From the IMG/VR virus record IMGVR_UViG_3300005613_000044, positions 1-64,000 of that record: 64,000 nucleotides of DNA, one strand, 5' to 3'. The notes beneath the pieces are model-generated. The model saw only the letters and a list, made by a program, of their open reading frames with translations, was not told where the DNA came from and did not search any database. The stretch's first letter is position 1. Each line of letters starts with the position of its first letter. Shown one piece after another: positions 42,029-48,646 of the stretch. A program made the position numbers and the translations under genes. Source of the DNA: a virus.

Positions 42029-43390
42029 ATGAGTATACTCTCTCCCGAAGCAAAGAACGCCATGACGGCAGTAATTTCTGCCATGGGAGGTGAAGATTAT
42101 AATTACTACTCTGATTTTAGTACCACTGTTGCTAGTTCTGGTAAATCTCGTATCATTGCTACATTTAGAGTAGTAGTTCCTCAAGTTCAGAGACAAAGAG
42201 CTACATCTAATCTCCAGAAAAATATTAGTAACAACTATGTTGTTAATGTTAATAATAATCAAATTGATGTTCTGATTACTGGAACTAATAAGAAAATTAG
42301 AATTAATGTAAAACCACCAGTGGGTGGTACATATTCAGCAGCTAAAAAAACAGCTATTGCTGAATCTGGTCAAGCAGTTTATGCTCAGTATGTTGTTGAT
42401 AATCCAGGAGTTACTGTTGATAGTGTCATAGATTCATCAAAATTGAAAAAGGCATATGACAAGTGTGTTACTACAGGTGCCTCTTTTGAGGAAATTGAGT
42501 CGATGGATCCTGATTGGAAGAAGTCATCAATTATGGGAGCACTTAAACTCAAAACAAAATATGGTCGGGGGTATAAGTATCTTCGAGGTGGAGATATGGT
42601 TGAAAAAGTTAGTAAAGCTTTTTCAAAAGTGAAAAAATCTCAGGGTTGGTATGGTGATCTGAATAAGTGGTCACCAGCTGACATCTACATTGCTAAGAGT
42701 GGATTCACTACTCAACAATTACAAAATGAACTGGATGGTATCACAACATGGGAAACTCTAAATGCTAGAATGTTTGAATTATTGACAGAAAATAAATTTA
42801 TTGGAGTTTCCCTCAAAAAGATGGAGAGGTCAGCAAACCTCACAGATGTGAATTTTCCTACTGATAAATCGACAGTTGATTTCAAATATGAAAAGATGGA
42901 GTCACCCATGAATTCAACTAGTGGTTATCTTATTATGAAGAAAGGTAGTCAATCAATTAAAGTTAACTTCAGAACTTTTACTAGTTCTGGTGGTTTCTCT
43001 GGTGAAGTTCTTGGTGGTTCGGCTAGACATGGAAAGATCGGTCATGGGGCAGTGATTAATATTTTGAAATCTCATGGTCTCCCAGAACTTCCAGATAATC
43101 AAACTTCTAGGAGGATTGCTGTTCAGGGAGATGAAAAGATGGCTGAGTGGGTAGGTAAAACATCTAAGGATCTTGGACTTGTTAATTCAAATCAAGAAAC
43201 AGAAGCTGAGACGAAATGGTTACAAGGAGATACGAATTATAGACAATCGAAGTATCTTACAATAAAATTGTTTGAGATCATCAATGATATCAATGATATG
43301 AAAAAGAAAAATATGTTGATGGAGGACATGTACAGGTACGCTTCTTCCACTACTAAAGGAGTATCGGGGCCATATATCAAACTCTCTTGA
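42029..43390 (+). CDS. Large hypothetical protein, possible nuclease fold (453 aa)
   Basis: No signal or membrane segment. Residues about 215-285 contain WSPADIYIAK, then a helix-rich stretch, then FIGVSLKKM, an order reminiscent of PD-(D/E)xK enzymes (D..., then strand with K), but the acidic residue before Lys is Ser here. The Gly-rich GEVLGGSARHGKIGHGAVIN near residue 328 is also notable. It lies between two virion-type genes. Function unresolved; the nuclease idea is weak. Confidence 0.6.
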   Translation: MSILSPEAKNAMTAVISAMGGEDYNYYSDFSTTVASSGKSRIIATFRVVVPQVQRQRATSNLQKNISNNYVVNVNNNQIDVLITGTNKKIRINVKPPVGGTYSAAKKTAIAESGQAVYAQYVVDNPGVTVDSVIDSSKLKKAYDKCVTTGASFEEIESMDPDWKKSSIMGALKLKTKYGRGYKYLRGGDMVEKVSKAFSKVKKSQGWYGDLNKWSPADIYIAKSGFTTQQLQNELDGITTWETLNARMFELLTENKFIGVSLKKMERSANLTDVNFPTDKSTVDFKYEKMESPMNSTSGYLIMKKGSQSIKVNFRTFTSSGGFSGEVLGGSARHGKIGHGAVINILKSHGLPELPDNQTSRRIAVQGDEKMAEWVGKTSKDLGLVNSNQETEAETKWLQGDTNYRQSKYLTIKLFEIINDINDMKKKNMLMEDMYRYASSTTKGVSGPYIKLS

Positions 43391-43412
43391 TTCTATCTAG
43401 ATACATTTGTCT

Positions 43413-43420
43413 AATAAATA
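43413..43420 (+). promoter_or_regulatory. Late-promoter-like octamer AATAAATA
   Basis: 21 bases before the ATG at 43442. Confidence 0.55.
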
Positions 43421-43441
43421 TTATTATAAGATAATAGAGTA

Positions 43442-44731
43442 ATGAAAAATTTCTTCAACTTTTTAAGTGAAGCACGTAAAACCAAAGCGTCTGAAAAAGC
43501 AAGACAACTTGGTTTAACTGGTGATGGAAAAGGCAACTGGGTCAATAAACTCGGAAATGTTGTAGCCAGAACTGAAGGTGGAGAATTAGTATTTACTCAA
43601 AGAAAATCAAAGAAAGCTGAAAGAGAATCCTCAAAGGGAAGTAAGTATAAGACACCAGATCAAGAAACTCGGAAAAAATCATCTGAACCAGAAGATGTAA
43701 GAAGGGGAAGAGAAATTGGTGATGAGGAAGAACAACAACAAGAAAAGACTGGTGATACTTTGACATTGGTATTTGGTAGATTTAATCCACCTACAGTAGG
43801 ACACAAAAAACTTTTAGATAACGCAAGACAAGTTGCATCTGATGGTGATCTGAGAATTTATCCTTCAAGGTCATTCGATCCAAAGAAGAACCCACTGGAT
43901 CCTGATCAGAAGACGAAGTTAATGAGAAAAATGTTCCCCGATCATTCTGATAACATAATTAATGATTCTGGTGTTAGGACTATTTTTGATGCTTTAAAGA
44001 TCGCTAGTAACGATGGATATTCAAATATCAAGATTGTAGTAGGATCTGATCGTGTCTCGGAATTTGATAGTCTGGCACAAAAATATAATGGTGAACTCTA
44101 TAACTTCGATGAGATTGAAACAATTTCTGCAGGTCAGAGAGATGATGAAGCATCTGATGTTACTGGTATGTCCGCATCTAAGTTAAGAAAGGCTGCGGCT
44201 GAGAATGACTTTGAAAGTTTCAGAAAGGGTATTCCTGATAATATTGATGATAAGACTGCTAAAACCATTATGAATACTGTTCGTAAGGGTATGCAGATTG
44301 CAACAGAATCTTGGAGTTTGTGGGAGATTGCTCCTAAATTTGATTGGAAGAACTTAAGAGAAAACTATGTAACTGGTAAAATCTTTAAGATGGATCAGTT
44401 GGTTGAAAATCTGAATACTGGATTAGTTGGTAAAGTTATTCGTAGAGGAACCAATTACTTGATTTGTGTGACCGAAGAGGGTATGATGTTTAAGTCCTGG
44501 ATTCGTGATCTTCGTGAGTACACTGAGGTGAAAATGAGTAAGATCATGAGAACTCCTAATAAACCAAATACTTTGTCTGGAACTAATGGATACTTTAAGT
44601 ATGCATCTAAGATGACACCTGGATTTGAGAAAGGAGATAAGACTAATCTTCAAGATGGTGGAAAACCATATAAAGGGCCTAAGACAAATTTTAGGGAATT
44701 TATAAATAAGTATAAGAATAGAAGTATCTGA
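43442..44731 (+). CDS. Nucleotidyltransferase with capsid-targeting-like leader (429 aa)
   Basis: The N-terminus MKNFFNFLSEARKTKASEKA matches the T4 internal-protein leader pattern (MKxYxxFxxEA). Residues about 103-280 form an HxGH-type nucleotidyltransferase domain: LVFGRFNPPTVGHKKLL (TxGH), IVVGSDRVSEFD and GMSASKLRKAA. The C-terminal part (about 300-370) looks like a small beta domain (LNTGLVGKVIRRGTNYLICV). NMN/cofactor adenylyltransferase-type activity is likely but the substrate is unknown. A packaged enzyme is the simplest reading. Confidence 0.75.
   Translation: MKNFFNFLSEARKTKASEKARQLGLTGDGKGNWVNKLGNVVARTEGGELVFTQRKSKKAERESSKGSKYKTPDQETRKKSSEPEDVRRGREIGDEEEQQQEKTGDTLTLVFGRFNPPTVGHKKLLDNARQVASDGDLRIYPSRSFDPKKNPLDPDQKTKLMRKMFPDHSDNIINDSGVRTIFDALKIASNDGYSNIKIVVGSDRVSEFDSLAQKYNGELYNFDEIETISAGQRDDEASDVTGMSASKLRKAAAENDFESFRKGIPDNIDDKTAKTIMNTVRKGMQIATESWSLWEIAPKFDWKNLRENYVTGKIFKMDQLVENLNTGLVGKVIRRGTNYLICVTEEGMMFKSWIRDLREYTEVKMSKIMRTPNKPNTLSGTNGYFKYASKMTPGFEKGDKTNLQDGGKPYKGPKTNFREFINKYKNRSI
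44701..44708 (+). promoter_or_regulatory. Late-promoter-like octamer TATAAATA
   Basis: Exact consensus inside the 3' end of the previous gene, 32 bases before the ATG at 44741. Confidence 0.55.
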
Positions 44732-44740
44732 TTTACTGCA

Positions 44741-45625
44741 ATGAAAAGAAATTCATATTCAAACTGGAGAGAAGATCTTCGTGAAGTTATGGATACCATT
44801 AATCCAGATACTAACGATTCTGAAAGAGGTGTTAAGGATAAGAAAGTAAAAAACAAAGTTGTCATCAACCCTGAACTCAAGGAAGCTTTTGAAGAAATTG
44901 GTGCAACTGTCCTTGAGGTTTTTGAACTTGATGAAAAGATTGATCTTAAAAAAGCTGATATGGGTGACGTTGTAAAAGACTTTTATAAGTCAGATGCCCC
45001 TCAGTTCAAAGGTAAGACCAAGAAGGAACGTCAGAAAATGGCTATCGCCGCCAAGTTAACTGCAGAACGTGGTGGTAGAAAACTTGGTGAGGAAGTTGAG
45101 AATGTTGATGAAGCAGTCTATGGTGACACTCCATCAAAGAAAAAAGATACCCGTCTGACTGTCACTGATGCTGATAAGAAAGGAAACACTCTTGCATATC
45201 AGAGATACAAATCGGGTGATAAAAGATACAAAGCTGCTGGTCACATGGATGAAGAGGCATCAATGTCTCAACAAGAACTCATGCTTCAGAAAAAGAAAGC
45301 AAGAATTGATAAAATGATTGCTATGAGAAGGGAACAAGAATTGAAAAAGTCAAAGAGTGGTGGTCAATCTCAACCTGCAAAGGCAATGGGTGAAGAGTTT
45401 TTTGGAGAGGAAGAATCTGATCGTTTGAAAGACCGTCATCTAGAACGTGGTGGTATGGGTGCTCGAACCGATTACACTAAACCACCTAAGGGCATAAAGA
45501 CTGGCCCTATGACTGATGCTGAAAAGGAAAAATCTAGAAAGGCATCTCAGTCTGCAATGGATTTTGTTAAATCACAGTTGAGATCAAAATATGGATCAAA
45601 GTCAATTATCGATACAAAAAAATAA
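44741..45625 (+). CDS. Internal virion-type Lys/Glu-rich protein (294 aa)
   Basis: Charged, largely disordered. Contains KSDAPQFKGKTKKERQKMAI near residue 86, a short module met in several cyanophage proteins, an SMSQQELMLQKKKARIDKMI coiled helix near 173, and a GGMGARTDYTKPPKG turn. Behind a perfect late octamer. No enzymatic motif; I infer a core or internal head protein. Confidence 0.65.
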   Translation: MKRNSYSNWREDLREVMDTINPDTNDSERGVKDKKVKNKVVINPELKEAFEEIGATVLEVFELDEKIDLKKADMGDVVKDFYKSDAPQFKGKTKKERQKMAIAAKLTAERGGRKLGEEVENVDEAVYGDTPSKKKDTRLTVTDADKKGNTLAYQRYKSGDKRYKAAGHMDEEASMSQQELMLQKKKARIDKMIAMRREQELKKSKSGGQSQPAKAMGEEFFGEEESDRLKDRHLERGGMGARTDYTKPPKGIKTGPMTDAEKEKSRKASQSAMDFVKSQLRSKYGSKSIIDTKK

Positions 45626-45731
45626 TAAGGAATTTTACGAAAAATTAGAGGCACCTTTATTTGTTTGTTGTCCTGGTCATTTCACTCAAGGCTATGGTTG
45701 GCTTGGAAGGCATGATTGTAGAAAAAAATGA
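45591..45731 (+). CDS. Possible small protein (46 aa)
   Basis: Overlaps the previous gene by 35 bases in another frame. MDQSQLSIQKNNKEFYEKLE leads into APLFVCCPGHFTQGYGWLG, which looks protein-like (Cys pair, aromatic turn). No clear ribosome-binding site. Kept as tentative because otherwise 45626-45765 would be empty. Confidence 0.4.
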   Translation: MDQSQLSIQKNNKEFYEKLEAPLFVCCPGHFTQGYGWLGRHDCRKK

Positions 45732-45765
45732 TATATAGATTAGATACCTTTATTGGGAACTAATC

Positions 45766-45969
45766 ATGTTATCATTCTTACTTCCATTTGCTTACAAAAT
45801 TGTAGATTCTACAGTTTCTAAAATTCCTGAAAACGAGGAACTTGGTGAAAAATTGATTGAAATCTGTCTCGTCATTCTTGGTAAAGCTGTTAAATTGACC
45901 AAGACTGATATGGATGATCAGCTACTTGAAGCTGTATCTAAGGCTATTAGAGCTAGAGAAGAGGGTTGA
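45766..45969 (+). CDS. Small amphipathic/hydrophobic protein (67 aa)
   Basis: N-terminal MLSFLLPFAYKIVDSTVSKI is a short hydrophobic or amphipathic helix, followed by two charged helices (ENEELGEKLIEICLVILGKAV). Conserved type in cyanophages, function unknown. A membrane-active role is conceivable, but the first helix is short for a full transmembrane span. Ends just before a strong terminator. Confidence 0.65.
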   Translation: MLSFLLPFAYKIVDSTVSKIPENEELGEKLIEICLVILGKAVKLTKTDMDDQLLEAVSKAIRAREEG

Positions 45970-45976
45970 TTTTTCA

Positions 45977-46008
45977 ATAGGAGGTCTTTATTAAGTCCTC
46001 CTATTTTT
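45977..46008 (+). terminator. Rho-independent terminator
   Basis: Perfect 8-bp stem ATAGGAGG/CCTCCTAT (45977-45984, 45997-46004) then a T run. The next late octamer begins at its last bases. Confidence 0.9.
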
Positions 46009-46015
46009 ATAAATA
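46008..46015 (+). promoter_or_regulatory. Late-promoter-like octamer TATAAATA
   Basis: Exact consensus immediately after the terminator, 33 bases before the ATG at 46049. Confidence 0.65.
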
Positions 46016-46048
46016 TTAGTATCATGGAAATTTATCTAAGGCAAAGAC

Positions 46049-46582
46049 ATGGCACTCTGGGGTAATAATGACGCTGTAGGGTCTACAGGAACAGTATCTC
46101 TCAACTATTCTACAGGCGTTGTAACAGGAAGTGGAACAACTTTCGGTCAAGTTGGTGCTGCAGCAACCGGCGACGTAATGAGATTTGGTATTCGTGGTTC
46201 TGGTGGAACTTATTTTGGTGATGCTGTTATTGTTGGTATTGCAAGTACCACCCAGTTAACTATTGGATCTACTGCTGGTCTGAGTGGGGCATCTATTGCA
46301 TCTACCGACTTCACAGTATCTCAACTTCCAAAATCTACTATTCTTGATAGTTCTTTCAGTCAGACAATAACTTCTCATGATAGATATGTTTTTGGTGTAG
46401 CTGAAGGTGGAGCCGATTCGGCATCTGGAACGGCATATGAGACTGGTGTAGGTTGGGTCGGAGTTACTACTTACATTGACAATTCTGGTTCTTTAAGAGT
46501 TAAGAAAGAGATTCTAGTGGCTATGTCTGGTATTACTACTGGTAATACTCCTCTTTATAACGGTGATCCAGATCTTTCCTGA
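46049..46582 (+). CDS. Virion structural protein (177 aa)
   Basis: Gly/Thr/Ser-rich beta-type protein (NYSTGVVTGSGTTFGQVGAA; GIASTTQLTIGSTAGLSG). Own late octamer and insulated by a terminator upstream, so probably well expressed late. Similar composition to the head-region protein at 12775. Capsid decoration or tail accessory role inferred; no named family. Confidence 0.7.
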   Translation: MALWGNNDAVGSTGTVSLNYSTGVVTGSGTTFGQVGAAATGDVMRFGIRGSGGTYFGDAVIVGIASTTQLTIGSTAGLSGASIASTDFTVSQLPKSTILDSSFSQTITSHDRYVFGVAEGGADSASGTAYETGVGWVGVTTYIDNSGSLRVKKEILVAMSGITTGNTPLYNGDPDLS

Positions 46583-46585
46583 TAA

Positions 46586-46972
46586 ATGATTTTTACTGAG
46601 TTGAACGAGGATAATTTTCTATTATTCGCTATTAAAAACTATGAAAATCCTCAATCGGTAACGAGAGAGGATTTTGAAAAAGATCTAAATCATTTTAGAT
46701 ATATCAAAAGACTTCTTAAGAGATATAAGAGTGGTGGTGAATTAAAAATTCACTTATTGATAAATCATTTTATCATTCTTTATAATATTTTTGATGACGC
46801 TGCCACTCCTATGTTATTTTTTAAGATTGATAGATCTCTTTGGTCTACGGTAAAAACATTCATTGTTTTTCTCAATAGACTACCTGAATATCCAAGATGT
46901 TATATTCACGAAATCGAAGATGATCAATTTTGTTTAAGAGAATTGCAGAGGATTACCGATGGAGAAGACTAA
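46586..46972 (+). CDS. Conserved cyanophage hypothetical protein (128 aa)
   Basis: Helical, aromatic-rich (FRYIKRLLKRYKSGGELKIH; NHFIILYNIFDD; FFKIDRSLWSTVKTF). Resembles a small family common next to gp61 in cyanophages; function unknown. Overlaps the next gene by 14 bases. Confidence 0.65.
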   Translation: MIFTELNEDNFLLFAIKNYENPQSVTREDFEKDLNHFRYIKRLLKRYKSGGELKIHLLINHFIILYNIFDDAATPMLFFKIDRSLWSTVKTFIVFLNRLPEYPRCYIHEIEDDQFCLRELQRITDGED

Positions 46973-47270
46973 GATTGATAGGATTATCGATGCATTTCGT
47001 TCCGCAATGTATAGTGAATTCAGTGTCTCTGAGGAAGGAATGGTAGCAAATCCTCCTGGAGGATCTGGTGGATTTAGTGGTTCCTCTGATTCCGCTGGCC
47101 CTACTGCTGGTTATGATTCGGTTATAAAATTTGATGGTAGAAATAAGTATGTTAAAAAATACATAAATGACCTTTTAAAGAGAAGAGAAAAGAGATCTCA
47201 GAAAAAGGCAATGAAGACGGCATTAAATTTTAATCCTTACTTCAAACCCCACAATGGAAAATCAAGTTAA
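46959..47270 (+). CDS. Small protein copying the gp23 N-arm motif (103 aa)
   Basis: N-terminal helix (KIDRIIDAFRSAMYSEF), then a Gly/Ser/Pro segment GGFSGSSDSAGPTAGYDSVI at residues 37-56, which lines up without gaps with gp23 residues 70-89 (GGFGAGSAAAGPTAGFDPVL). The C-terminal third is basic (LLKRREKRSQKKAMKT). The match suggests capsid interaction or mimicry. Overlaps both neighbours. Confidence 0.7.
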   Translation: MEKTKIDRIIDAFRSAMYSEFSVSEEGMVANPPGGSGGFSGSSDSAGPTAGYDSVIKFDGRNKYVKKYINDLLKRREKRSQKKAMKTALNFNPYFKPHNGKSS

Positions 47271-47652
47271 AATAGCTGTAATAGAGCAAAAACTAGAAGA
47301 TTTAAAACCTATTATTCTTAGAATTGATACTGCCATTGAGAAGATGAGTGAGGTAAATACTAGTGTGAGTAGAATGCTTGCCATTCATGAAGAAAGAATA
47401 TCAAAACAGGAAGAAGTTGACGTTGTATTATTTTCAAAGGTTGACAAACTCCGTGATAAAATGGACATCAATCATAACTGTGTGCTTGCAAGAATACAGA
47501 GATTAGAGAAAAAAGTTTGGATTATGATAGGTTGTGCCACTGCTTTATCATTTTTACTAAACAGTCCATTTTATCAAAATAATAACAATTTTAAAAAAAT
47601 CTTGACATCCTATAAATCAACTCCTATAATAACTGGTAGTCGTCTTAGTTAA
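47254..47652 (+). CDS. Coiled-coil protein with C-terminal membrane helix (132 aa), holin/XhlA-like candidate
   Basis: Residues 1-105 are heptad-rich coiled coil (VIEQKLEDLKPIILRIDTAI; VDKLRDKMDINHNCVLARIQ), followed by one hydrophobic helix VWIMIGCATALSFLL (about 107-121). This plan is that of XhlA/haemolysin-type phage membrane proteins. It could take part in lysis with the lysozyme at 53026; direct evidence is lacking. Confidence 0.6.
   Translation: MENQVKIAVIEQKLEDLKPIILRIDTAIEKMSEVNTSVSRMLAIHEERISKQEEVDVVLFSKVDKLRDKMDINHNCVLARIQRLEKKVWIMIGCATALSFLLNSPFYQNNNNFKKILTSYKSTPIITGSRLS
47602..47630 (+). promoter_or_regulatory. Perfect sigma70 promoter before gp61
   Basis: TTGACA (47602-47607), exactly 17 bases, TATAAT (47625-47630), 23 bases before the gp61 ATG. 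Lies inside the 3' end of the coiled-coil gene. Would drive gp61 and nrdA/nrdB. Confidence 0.85.
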
Positions 47653-47653
47653 C

Positions 47654-48646
47654 ATGGATTATATTGATGTAAAATACATCAATTTGATTTCCTCAAGACT
47701 TTCAAAATTCAAAAAGATTAAACCATATCTTTATAATTTTCGATGCCCTATTTGTGGAGATTCTAAAAAGAATAAAACCAAAGCAAGAGGTTTTCTTTAT
47801 AGGGTAAAGAATAATAGTAATTACAAGTGCCATAATTGTGGTATCAGTATTTCTTTCAATTCTTTTCTCAAAGATTTGGATACTGAAATTCATAAACAAT
47901 ATACCTTTGAGAAGTTTAAAGAAGGGCATACCGGAAAAAACTTTGTGGCTAAAACACCAGAAAGTATTTTTGATCAAGTTAAAACTTCAAAACCAACTTT
48001 TATAACAGAAGTGAAAATTGAACTGCCAAAAGCTTTTGACATTGATGTATCTAAAAGTTATTTGGAGTCAAGAGCAATTTTCAGTGGTGAATTTTATTAT
48101 GCAAAAAACTTTAAAGAGTTTGTTAATTTTATTAAACCAGGAACATTCGATTCTACCAAGTATGGTGAAGAAAGAATTGTAATTCCACTTATTAGAAATA
48201 AAAAACTTATTGGGGTTCAGGGGAGAGCACTATCTTCTAACCCTGTTAAATACTTAACCATCATGTTAGATGAAGATGAACCAAAAATCTATGGGATTGA
48301 TCGAGTTAATAAAGAACTTCCCGTCTATATCGTTGAAGGACCCTTTGACAGCACTTTCCTCCCTAATAGTGTGGCTTTGTGTGGTAGTGACGGTCAAGTT
48401 AGTGATCTTGAAGGAAGCGACAAAGTTTTTGTATATGATAATGAACCCCGTAATAAAGAAATTGTTAATCGAATTGAACAGTGTATTGAACGGGGAGAAA
48501 GTGTCGTCATCTGGCCATCAAACATAATTCAAAAAGATATTAATGATATGATTTTGGGTGGACATAATGTTCAAAATTTGGTAAAATTGAATACTTACAA
48601 AGGATTGGAAGCAAAACTAAAATTTACTATTTGGAAAAAGGTATGA
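47654..48646 (+). CDS. gp61: DNA primase gp61
   Basis: 330 aa (T4: 342). N-terminal zinc-binding CPICGDSKKNKTKARGFLY with CHNCG (from residue 31 on), TOPRIM-type PVYIVEGPFDSTFLPNSVAL near 222 and DNEPRNKEIV. Partner of helicase gp41. Overlaps nrdA (ATGA). Confidence 0.92.
   Translation: MDYIDVKYINLISSRLSKFKKIKPYLYNFRCPICGDSKKNKTKARGFLYRVKNNSNYKCHNCGISISFNSFLKDLDTEIHKQYTFEKFKEGHTGKNFVAKTPESIFDQVKTSKPTFITEVKIELPKAFDIDVSKSYLESRAIFSGEFYYAKNFKEFVNFIKPGTFDSTKYGEERIVIPLIRNKKLIGVQGRALSSNPVKYLTIMLDEDEPKIYGIDRVNKELPVYIVEGPFDSTFLPNSVALCGSDGQVSDLEGSDKVFVYDNEPRNKEIVNRIEQCIERGESVVIWPSNIIQKDINDMILGGHNVQNLVKLNTYKGLEAKLKFTIWKKV

Noticed and set aside
46757-46786. TTGATA-N18-TATAAT inside the 46586 gene
   Set aside because: Hexamers and spacing are acceptable, but it lies deep in an AT-rich coding region more than 170 bases before the next start; likely chance.
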